DNA of 33,638 bases from a virus. The translations under genes were made by a program, and so were the position numbers. Location: positions 1 through 33,638 of the IMG/VR virus record IMGVR_UViG_3300037136_000082. The stretch is one strand, 5' to 3'. The notes under the pieces are model-generated. The model made no database searches. It worked only from the letters and a program-made list of their open reading frames with translations, and was not told where the DNA came from. Each line of letters opens with the position of its first letter. Positions within the stretch are counted from its first letter, which is position 1. Positions 14,703 to 22,745 of the stretch are shown in pieces.

Positions 14703-15161
14703 TCAACTCCTTCCCAGCCACAAGCTGTAATAGCGCTCGACGGGCACGTACCCGCGCTTCTCGAAAAAATGCCCCACGTCCTTGTGCAGCTTGCAGCCTG
14801 CGAAGAAGCGGTTCACGCCTCGTCTGCGCAGCTCCGCCTCGATGGTGTCAAAAAGTCCTTGACCTAAGCCGTTGCCGCGCAGGTCCGGGTGCAACCAGAA
14901 GATGTCCATGGTGCACGTGAGGCACGTCTTGTAGTGAAGACCCGGGGCAATGAAACCTATGAAGTAGCCCACGATCGCCCCGTCCTCGCGCACCGTCACG
15001 ACCAGCACTTGGCCGGCCTGATCACGCCGGGCGTACTCCTCGTACTGCGGGTCAAGGGGAACCTCGTCTTGGTTTAGCGCAAGCTCCTTCCAGTGCTTAG
15101 GCAGAAGCGGCTGCACCTCCGCGATGAAGGGCGCCCACGGCTCCAGCTGATAGGTGATCAC
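14703..15161 (-). CDS. GNAT-family N-acetyltransferase
   Basis: The protein is 152 aa with a GTG start at 15161 in a GTGA overlap with the hydroxylase gene. The acetyl-CoA pyrophosphate loop is RGNGLGQG (95-102) within IFWLHPDLRGNGLGQGLF. Before it lies the beta4 strand, and after it come the FFAGCKLHKDVGHFFEKRGYVPVERYY segments of the C-terminal half, so the domain is complete. By family it moves an acetyl group to an amine. Similar acetyltransferases appear among tail genes of some podoviruses. The acceptor may be a virion protein's N-terminus or lysine. Tight coupling to the 2OG hydroxylase suggests the two act on the same or related targets. Confidence 0.85.
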   Translation of the reverse strand: MITYQLEPWAPFIAEVQPLLPKHWKELALNQDEVPLDPQYEEYARRDQAGQVLVVTVREDGAIVGYFIGFIAPGLHYKTCLTCTMDIFWLHPDLRGNGLGQGLFDTIEAELRRRGVNRFFAGCKLHKDVGHFFEKRGYVPVERYYSLWLGRS

Positions 15162-15748
15162 TGGACCTCCGGCAAGACAGTCGGGGTGAGACCTGCGATC
15201 GGCGCTGAATGGCGGATGTCTACGATCATGTGCACTCGCTCCACGGCACCATTGTTTGCAACCTCATGCTCGAGCGCGTTTTGGAACCACCACACCTGGC
15301 CTGGCGGCAGGTAAAGGGTTTCATCCCCACAGCGAAAGTTGCACCCGGGGGAGCTTTGTAGGACCAGGTGGTACCGGTCCCAGTAATCCGCGTGCACCGG
15401 GGTGTCCGCGTGCGGGTAGATGCGCCCGCCGGGGCGAAGCTTGTTGATCATCACGCGCCCGATCCGCTCCCCCTCGACCTTCATCATCAGGTCAAAGATC
15501 AGCCGCCGCGCGGCGGGCAAGTGGATCATGCCGTCCATCCACACGCACTCGTGCTGGTCCTTGGTCCCTTGCTCAAGCTCGCTGACAGAGGCAGGCGGGA
15601 AGCGCAAGAAGACGGTCTCGGTGTCCCCGAAAGGTCCTTGTGGATAATCACGCAGGTACGTGTCTGCCTTCCACAGCTGCGGCTGGCGCTGCAGCTGGTG
15701 CAAGAGCGGCACGGGGTCAAACTGGTAGAGGCCCTGGAAGTTCTTCAA
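15158..15748 (-). CDS. aspartyl/asparaginyl beta-hydroxylase-like 2OG-Fe(II) dioxygenase
   Basis: The likely start is TTG 15748, which overlaps the upstream stop (TTGA) and has GGGGAG before it. The longer ORF back to 15937 is a shadow. The resulting 196 residues contain the iron-binding triad H113-x-D115 (IYPHADTP) and H161 (LEHEV), with R171 for 2-oxoglutarate in VERVHMIVDI. The characteristic DRYHLVLQSSPGCNFRCGDE and LPPGQVWWFQN segments are also present. The domain is complete. By family it hydroxylates a protein side chain, using oxygen and 2-oxoglutarate. Neighbouring virion genes make a phage structural protein a reasonable substrate, though a small molecule is also possible. Confidence 0.85.
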   Translation of the reverse strand: MKNFQGLYQFDPVPLLHQLQRQPQLWKADTYLRDYPQGPFGDTETVFLRFPPASVSELEQGTKDQHECVWMDGMIHLPAARRLIFDLMMKVEGERIGRVMINKLRPGGRIYPHADTPVHADYWDRYHLVLQSSPGCNFRCGDETLYLPPGQVWWFQNALEHEVANNGAVERVHMIVDIRHSAPIAGLTPTVLPEVQ

Positions 15749-17106
15749 ACCACGCTCCCCGCCCCGTTCACCCACACCGCAGGCGGGCCTACGAATTTCA
15801 CCGTCACCTGGTACCCAAGAGTCGTATCGAAGTAGTTCTGCCCCACGAAGAGCCCCTTCGTCGGCCGCTGTGCGGTTGGGCCGTTGGCGCCGATCGTACA
15901 CGCGTATGTCCACAGCTGCTGAAACCATGCGAGCCACTGAGCGGTGACGGTTAAGAGATTTGTGACTGCAATGGCCGCGGCGCTCGGCGGCGGTGGCAAG
16001 GTGACGCTTTGTCCGCTACCCACCGGGGGCACGTACGGTTGCGTAAGAGTGCCGCTTGCGGTGAAAAGAAGCGCCGCGTTGCCGATGAGGGAGGCTGCGC
16101 CGGCAGGGGTGGCGCTTGCCGCGAAGGTGATCGGGGTCGTGCCGGCAAGTGCTCCGGAGGGTTGATTAAGGGTGCCGCTGACTGCAAACACTATCGAGGT
16201 TGTCGCAGCGAGCGCGCCGACCGCAGCAATGGCGCCTGACTCCCCGAAGTTCACCGCACTCGTGGCAGCCAAGGCGCCGGCGCCCGCAAGGCTCCCGGAC
16301 TGACTGAAGGTGACGGCGGTTGTGCCGCCCAGAGCGCCGCTGCCGCTTAGAGCGCCTGATTGCCCAAAGGTGATGGGCGTCGTCCCACCCAGCGACCCCG
16401 CGCCAACAAGTGCGCCGGATTGACCAAACGTGATCGCCGTGGATCCTGAAATTGCGCCGCTTGCGGCGGCGGCTTCGAGCGTGACCAGCGTGACGTACGC
16501 TTCGGTAGTGCCCGCGCCGCTTGAGGTGAAAGAGGTCTGCTGCGTTCCCGTCGCAGATACAACCTTCGTCGCGATGCCGCCGGTGATCGCATTCGCATTA
16601 CCTAGCGCGGTTTGTTGTGTATAGCTATTCGCAGACCAATTCAAAGTCTCCGTGCCGGAGCTGCTGACGGTGAGCGTGAAGGCGACGCACATCTCAGCCG
16701 CCTGCGTCGTGGCGGACGTGGCGTTGGAGGTGAAAGGGGACGAGGTGTCATCGTTCCACTGCGTGGCGGGGATCTGATCCACGAGCGAGGCGAGCGCCCC
16801 GCCTGTGACCTCGAGGAAAAACACCGCGTTGTAAAGTGCCCCGCCGCTTACGATTGCGGTGTGGCCTGAGCCTCCGGCGCCGTTGGTGCAAAGGTAAAGC
16901 CCACAGACCTGGCCGCCTTTTGAAAAGGTGGAACCGATCAGGGTGTAGGTATTGCTTTTGCTGTCCGAAACGGCGGGCGTCACGCCGATGATGGACGCAC
17001 CGATCAGAAAGCTTGAGCCGGTGGCGGCAGTCGTGACGGCGGCCGTCGTGATCGACGTGGCGGTAGTGGACGCAGCCGAGGCGGACTGACCCGGTGCGAT
17101 TGCCAT
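15745..17106 (-). CDS. repeat-containing tail or virion fibre protein (453 aa)
   Basis: Residues 1-215 form a Ser/Thr/Ala-rich beta domain (SSFLIGASIIGVTPAVSDSKSN, GLYLCTNGAGGSGHTAIVSG). Residues 219-360 are seven degenerate 20-residue repeats with core T-x-I-T-F-G-Q-S-G-A-L. A proline stretch (LPPPPSAAA), a helix with WLAWFQQLW and a C-terminal module TKGLFVGQNYFDTTLGY follow. That last module is common at the ends of phage tail-fibre-type proteins. It lies just downstream of the gp10-like hub gene and a small structural gene. A virion surface or adhesion role is likely, with no enzymatic residue evident. Confidence 0.65.
   Translation of the reverse strand: MAIAPGQSASAASTTATSITTAAVTTAATGSSFLIGASIIGVTPAVSDSKSNTYTLIGSTFSKGGQVCGLYLCTNGAGGSGHTAIVSGGALYNAVFFLEVTGGALASLVDQIPATQWNDDTSSPFTSNATSATTQAAEMCVAFTLTVSSSGTETLNWSANSYTQQTALGNANAITGGIATKVVSATGTQQTSFTSSGAGTTEAYVTLVTLEAAAASGAISGSTAITFGQSGALVGAGSLGGTTPITFGQSGALSGSGALGGTTAVTFSQSGSLAGAGALAATSAVNFGESGAIAAVGALAATTSIVFAVSGTLNQPSGALAGTTPITFAASATPAGAASLIGNAALLFTASGTLTQPYVPPVGSGQSVTLPPPPSAAAIAVTNLLTVTAQWLAWFQQLWTYACTIGANGPTAQRPTKGLFVGQNYFDTTLGYQVTVKFVGPPAVWVNGAGSVV
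16027..16452 (-). repeat. seven degenerate ~60-bp coding repeats
   Basis: In the fibre gene these encode 20-residue units of the type L-G-G-T-T-P-I-T-F-G-Q-S-G-A-L-x-G-x-G. One unit is 21 residues. The first three are the most alike, and the later ones drift (NFGESGAI, VFAVSGTL, TFAASATP, LFTASGTL). Each unit would supply two beta strands, so copy number may set fibre length. Confidence 0.8.
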
Positions 17107-17112
17107 GTGGGG

Positions 17113-17565
17113 TTAATCCACCGTGCAGGTGAGCTGCCCGATCGCGAAGCTTGGGGTGATGCCGTTGGACACCGCAAGGGATGCGGTCAGCGCGCCTGAG
17201 GCGAGGATCTTCGTAGCGCCGCTTGACTGGTAGCCGATGGAGAAATAGGTCTCCGTCTCGCTGCCGCCGGTACAAGCCGGGAAATTGATCGCTGCGGTAT
17301 TGGCGATCGTGGTCGGGGAGGAACCGGTCTGGGTCCAGGATCCTGAGATTGCCCGCGAGACCGCCACGCGCGCATAGCCCGTGTAAGCCGCCTCGCTCGT
17401 AGCCTGGTTGCCCCCGGCGCCGGGGTTCGCCGTGTGCAGCGCGATGTAGAAGCTGCCCGCAGCTGAGGAGGGCTGCAGGCCGCCGGCGTTGCCGATGTTG
17501 GCGATCGCGCTGTTGCCGAAGAGCAGCCCCATGAGGTCGGATTGGAACGCGTTACTGGCTGGCAT
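17113..17565 (-). CDS. structural protein, 'FYIALHTANPG' type (150 aa)
   Basis: The protein begins MPASNAFQSDLMGLLFGNSAIANIG and contains SFYIALHTANPGAGGNQATSEAAYTGYARVAV. That segment recurs in uncharacterised virion proteins of many phages. The rest is beta-rich, with INFPACTGGSETETYFSIGYQ and a short C-terminal strand LTCTVD. ATG 17565 follows CAGGAA. The position between the gp10-like hub protein and the repeat fibre supports a tail or decoration role. The exact function is unknown. Confidence 0.65.
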   Translation of the reverse strand: MPASNAFQSDLMGLLFGNSAIANIGNAGGLQPSSAAGSFYIALHTANPGAGGNQATSEAAYTGYARVAVSRAISGSWTQTGSSPTTIANTAAINFPACTGGSETETYFSIGYQSSGATKILASGALTASLAVSNGITPSFAIGQLTCTVD

Positions 17566-17598
17566 GATGATTCCTGTGTTCGATTTTTGAGGGAAGGC

Positions 17599-19104
17599 TC
17601 ACGCTGCCAAGGACTGCTTGCCCTTGACCGTCATGGCAGCATCGGTGATGACGAACTTCACAGGATCCGTCATCCGGATCCGGAAGGTGAAGACACGGGA
17701 TTGGCCGAAGCGGCGGGCGACGACGCGCGTCATGTACTGACCCAGGGCGCCAAGCGGCAGGATCCTGGGGGGGAACCAGGTGCGTCCGTTGTCCTTGGAA
17801 ACCTCGATCGATATCTTTGGTTGAACGCCTTGCACGCCTGCCATGCCGGCGATTCCCACCCCGGTCTCCATGTCGAGATAAATGCGCGGCACGCGGAAGC
17901 GGTTGAAGCCCTTCACGGTATGTCGGGTCACGATCTCACGCAGGATCGTCGCCCCGTTGTCGGTGTAGGCGGTGTCGCTCATCGAGTAAAGGCTTGAGCT
18001 TGCCCAGTCGCTGATCAGGGTGGCGCCTGCGTAGTTCACCGAGAGGTTGCCCTGGTGGCGCGCCGCGTACGCACTCGTGAGTCCGGTTTGTGCCTCCGCC
18101 CACACCATCGTTGAGAGATCAAGCACAAAGGTGCGCCCCATCGTGGGGAAGGTGAGCTGGTAGAAGCCGTGCTTGTCCGCCCCGTACGAGAGCGCCACCG
18201 CATCTGAGTAAGTGAATCCTGCGGTGTTGATGACCGCGTCGATCTCATCGGACACCGGCAGCACCGAGTAGCCCTGGATCATGTACACGTGGCGCTTGCC
18301 CTGCACGGTGGTGCCCAGGAAAAGCAGGCTGTCGATGCCGCCGGCGCCGCCTGAGAATTGCGCGCGAGAAAAGACCGCGGCAAGCCCGATACGGCACGCG
18401 GCCGACTGGATGGGGTAGAAGGGCTGGTTCGGCGGGGTGGAGGGCACCGGCTGCCAAAATTCCAGGTGCTGCTGGGCGAAGGTGATGAGATTCCCAGACA
18501 AGTTATCCACAGCCGCCATGATGTCCGGGTAGGCGGCGGCGGAGGCGAAGGAGAGCGCGTTCCCGTTGGTGGCATCGTTGATGTTGGAGACACCGAACTG
18601 CGCCGTTCCTGGGATCTCCGTCACGAAGTAGCCCCCGACGTTCGTCACGGTGAGCGCACCGGGCACGAACCAGGAACCGGAGGGCAAGAGCGACAAGGCC
18701 CCTGCCGTGTAGACGTAGCCGTTGGAGCCGTCGACTACCACCGTTTGGCTCTGAGCGGGGTTTGTGGCGAGGCTCACCAGGCCCTGGCTTGTGCCGATGG
18801 GGGAGGAGAACGCGGCGGTTGCCTCACCCCCTGGTGCTGTGGGGGGCACGAGCACCTGGAATTGATTTTCGATCACCCCGAAGAGCGTGCTGTTGGTGCC
18901 AAAGAGCCCGCGCATCGGTTGGTTTGCGTTGCTGCCCACCGTCATCGCAAGCACCAGGCCCGGGGAGCCGTAGATCACGATCTTCGACTTATCCCCGTCC
19001 GGGCGGTTCTCGTAGTAGCAGTTCAGCCGCCGCTGGCGCGTGACAACAGCGGACTTCCCGTACACGCCGGACCCGAACAAAGGCACGGGTCGCAGGGCCG
19101 CCAT
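17599..19104 (-). CDS. packaged-DNA stabilisation / tail-hub protein, P22 gp10-like
   Basis: The ATG at 19104 overlaps the preceding stop by one base (TGATGG). Sequence upstream in this frame is a shadow. The 501-residue protein starts MAALRPVPLFGSGVYGKSAVVTRQRRLNCYYE, the form seen in P22 gp10-type plugs. It continues as repeated beta blades (GYFVTEIPGTAQFGVSNIND, HLEFWQPVPSTPPNQPFYP, GQSRVFTFRIRM). Known gp10 is about 470 residues. The family seals the portal after packaging and forms the hub to which tail proteins attach. It directly follows the gp4-like gene, as in P22. Confidence 0.85.
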   Translation of the reverse strand: MAALRPVPLFGSGVYGKSAVVTRQRRLNCYYENRPDGDKSKIVIYGSPGLVLAMTVGSNANQPMRGLFGTNSTLFGVIENQFQVLVPPTAPGGEATAAFSSPIGTSQGLVSLATNPAQSQTVVVDGSNGYVYTAGALSLLPSGSWFVPGALTVTNVGGYFVTEIPGTAQFGVSNINDATNGNALSFASAAAYPDIMAAVDNLSGNLITFAQQHLEFWQPVPSTPPNQPFYPIQSAACRIGLAAVFSRAQFSGGAGGIDSLLFLGTTVQGKRHVYMIQGYSVLPVSDEIDAVINTAGFTYSDAVALSYGADKHGFYQLTFPTMGRTFVLDLSTMVWAEAQTGLTSAYAARHQGNLSVNYAGATLISDWASSSLYSMSDTAYTDNGATILREIVTRHTVKGFNRFRVPRIYLDMETGVGIAGMAGVQGVQPKISIEVSKDNGRTWFPPRILPLGALGQYMTRVVARRFGQSRVFTFRIRMTDPVKFVITDAAMTVKGKQSLAA

Positions 19105-20141
19105 CAGTACGACTCCTCGCTCTCGGGCATGAAGTACTCCGAGGATGTCTGCGGGTTGCCCTCTCGCGCCATCGCGGTCGCGGTCGTGTAGGAGAGCTGC
19201 CGGTCGGGGGTCCAGTCCCCGTCGAACATGCCGCAGATATTCAACGACAGATGCCAGGAGAGTGCGTTGAACCACTCTTGCGGGAAGTCGGTCGCATCCC
19301 CTGGGTTGTTGTAGTCCTGGACCTGGCGAAGATACACGCAGTGCAGGTGCTTGGTGACATCCTGGGCGCCTGAGCAGTCGATGTAGAAGTGCCCGATGTT
19401 GTCGTTGGAGCGCGGCTCGTAGTAGAAGGCGGTCGGGTCTGCGACAAACCCGGGCTGCACCTTCGTGGGCAGCGCCTCGTACTGCTGCAGGTCCATGCGG
19501 GTAAGGGGGGTGTCGGTGCCGTAGATGTCCCGCAGCACGGCGGTCACGATCTCAACCGGACGCTGCGCCTGGGTCGTGTAGTTCCACACGTACGCGTTCG
19601 CGAGCGCCCCGCTGCCAAGCGCTGCGGCAAGGGTGATGCTGGTGTTGGGCACAAAACTTGCGACCGTGCCCCAGGTGATGTCGTTACCCACCAGCACCCC
19701 GATCTTGTCGTTGATGTTGACTGAAGAGGTGGAGGCGACCGGCAGGACACTGCCGCCTGCCGCAACCGCGGCAGTCAACTGCAGCTGGTTGTAGAGGGTA
19801 GGGAAGGGCGTGCCGGTCACCCCTGCCGCCCAATGATCCCCGGTGACGCCTAACGAGTACAGGTACTTGCTGTACCCCAGGAAGAGATCTGCGCGCATGC
19901 GCTGCCACATCTTCCAGCCCGGAGCCTTGTCGTTGCCGGCGATGAGCTGCTTTACGATCATGTTGAGCTTGAAGCTGATGTCCACGCTCTCCTGCGCCGT
20001 GGGCAGCTCCTGCTCCTCAAGGAGCGCGAGATTCAGCATCGACTGGCGGATGATGTCATCGCGTGCCGCCCAGAAGATGTAGCTGCCACCGGTGGGTGAG
20101 ATCCCGGTGGTTTGGCTCCCCGGAATGTTAAGGTCGGTCAC
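19104..20141 (-). CDS. tail accessory / head-completion protein, P22 gp4-like
   Basis: The protein is 345 aa with a GTG start at 20141. The N-terminal helical part (AARDDIIRQSMLNLALLEEQE, SVDISFKLNMIVKQLI) and KMWQRMRADLFL are typical of gp4-type tail accessory proteins that bind the portal ring. Residues of about 115-185 (GGSVLPVASTSSVNINDKIG... WGTVASFVPNTSITL) are an inserted beta domain often seen in this family. The C-terminal part contains LQQYEALPTKVQPG and EWFNALSWHLSL. It makes this protein about twice the length of P22 gp4 (~166 aa). In assembly it would be the first protein added to the portal after packaging, and the gp10-like protein would follow. Confidence 0.8.
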   Translation of the reverse strand: MTDLNIPGSQTTGISPTGGSYIFWAARDDIIRQSMLNLALLEEQELPTAQESVDISFKLNMIVKQLIAGNDKAPGWKMWQRMRADLFLGYSKYLYSLGVTGDHWAAGVTGTPFPTLYNQLQLTAAVAAGGSVLPVASTSSVNINDKIGVLVGNDITWGTVASFVPNTSITLAAALGSGALANAYVWNYTTQAQRPVEIVTAVLRDIYGTDTPLTRMDLQQYEALPTKVQPGFVADPTAFYYEPRSNDNIGHFYIDCSGAQDVTKHLHCVYLRQVQDYNNPGDATDFPQEWFNALSWHLSLNICGMFDGDWTPDRQLSYTTATAMAREGNPQTSSEYFMPESEESY

Positions 20142-20144
20142 GCG

Positions 20145-21929
20145 CTACGCCTCGATGACCGACTTCTCAGGCGGGTTCTCAAGCTCCTCGATCACCTGCG
20201 CGGGGGCTTGCATGTACGAGGGGAAGGTCCCGCGCACCTTTCGCACCTGCTCCTCGGAGAGCTTCACGACCCCTGGCATGTCGCGGCCGTCGCGCTTCGC
20301 GTAGGCCTCAAGCTGCCACTGCACCACGTGCCAGATGACCTTGTAGGCGTCCTGGGCGCTGATGTCCGCCTGACACTGGGCGTAGCCGGCGCCCTTCCTG
20401 GGGTACAGGTGCTCTGTGCCGGCTTCAGGCTGCGCCTCCGTGCAGCGCGTCCATCCAAAGTGCAACCGGTGGCAGGCCGGGGCTTCGTCGCGGCCGCGCC
20501 CTGCGCAGTGCGTGCCTAAGGAAGCCAGGGAGTGGGTGTTCACCCAGTCGCGCGTCAAGTTCTCTTGCGTTGAGTGCGAGAGAAAGCACACCTTGGGCAT
20601 CGGCTCGTGCGCCACCGCGTTCAAGACACCGGTCTCAGGGCCTATGACCACATCGGCAAGCTGAGAAAGGGACAGGGTCTCGCGGATATTGTATTGGGCG
20701 CTTCGGCAATGCACACGCGGGGTCTTCTCCCACCCCTGTTCGAGCACCACCCCGTCTGGGCCCCCGACAAACATGATCTCTACTTCCGGGAAGTCGATCA
20801 GCAATCCTGAGACCACCGCATCCAGGCCCGGCCACACCTTGTGCACCGATGAGCCGTTCATCGCCCACAGCACCAGGAACGATCCGTACTTCTCCCGCTC
20901 GCGTGCTGCCCACATCTCCTCCGCAGGGCTTGGGTAGAACTTCACGCGAATCGGGTGCTGGCCCTCCTCGCTCCCCAACGGCACCCCTGCAATGAAGTGC
21001 TGGTAGGCGAGGTAGTTCTTGTTGAGCAGAGCATGGCGCACCGCCGGGGTGTAGGTGTCGACGATGCGGTTCGCCATCGTCAAAAGGCCGCCTTCGACGC
21101 TCTCCGACAAGTTCACCCAGCGGTCGTACTTCTTTTGCTGCCACTCCCAGAAAGGCCCAAGGGCGGCGTCGGGGACCTGGCCGCGGCCTTGGATGTAGAA
21201 GTCGTCAATGTTGGGGTCGGCGCGCACCACCTCCTCGCACTGCCCTTCAGCGCAGTAGAGCGTCACGTGGTAGCCCTCGGCTTTGAGCGCCGCCCACACG
21301 GATGACGCCTGCATCATGTCGCCCACCGCCCCGTAGCGCACCACCCCGACCGTCTTCGTGGGCTTGGGTTTCTGCCAGCTAAAGGCGTGTCCGCGGTGAC
21401 GCTTTTGGAAGACGAAGAAAAGCGAGTACTCGAAGCCCGAGGAGCGCTTCTGGAAGTCCAAAAGGTCCCAGGTGCCAGCCTTCTCCATGAGCTCAACCAC
21501 TTTGTCGTAGCTCACGTTCCACTTGTGGTCTGGGTTCGCCCCAGGCTCCCCCATCTTTGGGTACTGATCCTCATCGGGCAGGTAAAGCACCAGGTACCCA
21601 GACATCTTCACGACGCGCAGCCACTCCTTCAGGGTCTTCACCAGCTTCTGCGGCTCCACGTGCTCGAGCATGTGGGAGGAGAAGACGAAGTTCATCGACT
21701 CGGTGGCAACGAGCCCCAGGTCGCTCGCATCCTCCACGTAGAGATCGGGCCTGGGCATGGTGTGCCCGAAGATATGGGCATCGATGTTGTTGTCGACGGT
21801 GATGAAGTGCGGAAAGGTGCGATACAGCCCTGCGCCTATGTCAAGGCCGCGCCCGCGCGTCCACTTCACGATCTCCCACTTGATCTTCCCCGCCTCGTTT
21901 CCCTGCGGGTCTTCGGCTCGCCATGCCAT
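20145..21929 (-). CDS. SAM methyltransferase - GT9-type glycosyltransferase fusion
   Basis: ATG 21929 is preceded by GGAGG. Reading upstream of it is a shadow. The 594-residue protein starts with a class I methyltransferase domain. It has the SAM loop GLDIGAG (28-34), an acidic strand end TVDNN, and SSHMLEHV (84-91) in the catalytic region. From about residue 193 (VGVVRYGAVGDMMQASSVWAAL) it has the layout of ADP-heptose:LPS heptosyltransferases (GT9). The nucleotide-sugar site is near VIGPETGVLNAVA and a mid-domain segment reads FLVLWAMNGSSVHKVWPGL. Cys-rich C-terminal sequence follows. Such a fusion could glycosylate a target and methylate the added sugar. It stands between head and tail genes with no membrane anchor. 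Confidence 0.85.
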   Translation of the reverse strand: MAWRAEDPQGNEAGKIKWEIVKWTRGRGLDIGAGLYRTFPHFITVDNNIDAHIFGHTMPRPDLYVEDASDLGLVATESMNFVFSSHMLEHVEPQKLVKTLKEWLRVVKMSGYLVLYLPDEDQYPKMGEPGANPDHKWNVSYDKVVELMEKAGTWDLLDFQKRSSGFEYSLFFVFQKRHRGHAFSWQKPKPTKTVGVVRYGAVGDMMQASSVWAALKAEGYHVTLYCAEGQCEEVVRADPNIDDFYIQGRGQVPDAALGPFWEWQQKKYDRWVNLSESVEGGLLTMANRIVDTYTPAVRHALLNKNYLAYQHFIAGVPLGSEEGQHPIRVKFYPSPAEEMWAAREREKYGSFLVLWAMNGSSVHKVWPGLDAVVSGLLIDFPEVEIMFVGGPDGVVLEQGWEKTPRVHCRSAQYNIRETLSLSQLADVVIGPETGVLNAVAHEPMPKVCFLSHSTQENLTRDWVNTHSLASLGTHCAGRGRDEAPACHRLHFGWTRCTEAQPEAGTEHLYPRKGAGYAQCQADISAQDAYKVIWHVVQWQLEAYAKRDGRDMPGVVKLSEEQVRKVRGTFPSYMQAPAQVIEELENPPEKSVIEA

Positions 21930-21975
21930 GTTCGTCCTCCCAAAAGTGTGACGAGCCGAAGTGTAGGAGAGAAAC

Positions 21976-22374
21976 CTACGCTTGGGGAGCGGCCTCTTTG
22001 CTGCGGTGGATGCCGCTTGCCTTGGGCGCTTTGTTGCCGGCGGGCGTGGCTTCCTTTTGCGCGAGGAGCCTCTCGAGGAGCTCCTGCGTGCGAAGGCTCG
22101 AGGCCTCAAGGTCTGCGATGCGCTGCTTCAACGCCTGGTTCTCGTCGAGCACCTCATCGTAGGCGGGTGGCAGGGGGGCGCCAAGCTTGTAGCCCACCGG
22201 GGTGCCGTCTCCTCGGTAGTGGACCTCGCGCCCCTCGAACTCCTGGATGTACTTCACCTCGATGAAGCCGTCCGAGTAGACGACGCCGTGGGGTTTCGTC
22301 GGGTTGAAGAGCCGCACGCCGTCTTGGGTGATGCGGTCCTTCTCGATGCGTACCTTTTTCTGCGCAAGCGACAT
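21976..22374 (-). CDS. hypothetical protein with C-terminal coiled coil (132 aa)
   Basis: The start at ATG 22374 has AAGGGAGA at good spacing. An in-frame ATG eight codons earlier lacks one. The N-terminal part (KVRIEKDRITQDGVRLFNPTKPHGVVYSDGFIEVKYIQEFEGREVHYRGDG) is a small beta domain. Residues of about 82-118 (ENQALKQRIADLEASSLRTQELLERLLAQKE) form a clear coiled coil. The basic tail is ...GIHRSKEAAPQA. It may be a virion or assembly accessory protein. No family is named. Confidence 0.65.
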   Translation of the reverse strand: MSLAQKKVRIEKDRITQDGVRLFNPTKPHGVVYSDGFIEVKYIQEFEGREVHYRGDGTPVGYKLGAPLPPAYDEVLDENQALKQRIADLEASSLRTQELLERLLAQKEATPAGNKAPKASGIHRSKEAAPQA

Positions 22375-22388
22375 ATCAGTCTCCCTTG

Positions 22389-22745
22389 TCAGTCCCACAA
22401 CACATTGAACTGGCCGCCCGTGCCCGATGCTACCGCAACGAGCGCCCCACCGTATCTCGCCCCGACATCTCCCACGCCGGCCGACACGCTCTGCCCCACC
22501 GCCGATGCGGTACAGGTGCAGATGGTCTTGGTGGAGGTCGCAGTGTTCGTGCCCAACCCGTTAGGAAGCTTCACGTCGTAGAGACTCACCGCAAAGCTCG
22601 TGCCAACGGACTGCACGTTCACCCCGTAGAGCACGCCGAACTGCCCGACGATCTCGGTGTTGGCTCCTTGGCCTGGGTTCAGCGTCGTCGTCCCCGCCGT
22701 GCTGATGGGGGTGACCTTCGCATTGCCTACGCCATAGCGGGGCAT
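22389..22745 (-). CDS. small beta-rich structural protein candidate (118 aa)
   Basis: The ATG overlaps the preceding stop (TAATG). The protein starts MPRYGVGNAKVTPISTAGTTTLNPGQ and is nearly all beta-prone Ser/Thr/Gly/Ala with a central SFAVSLYDVKLPNG. A short CTC run (ICTCTAS) and the end GGQFNVLWD follow. Small proteins of this composition downstream of the major capsid gene are often decoration or head-vertex proteins, so that role is inferred from context. No motif proves it. Confidence 0.6.
   Translation of the reverse strand: MPRYGVGNAKVTPISTAGTTTLNPGQGANTEIVGQFGVLYGVNVQSVGTSFAVSLYDVKLPNGLGTNTATSTKTICTCTASAVGQSVSAGVGDVGARYGGALVAVASGTGGQFNVLWD

Noticed and set aside
16027-16452. CRISPR array
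   Set aside because: The repeats are contiguous, coding and in frame, with no unique spacers.
15745-17106. Diversity-generating retroelement target
   Set aside because: The repeats differ throughout rather than at adenines. No template copy or reverse transcriptase is in the window.
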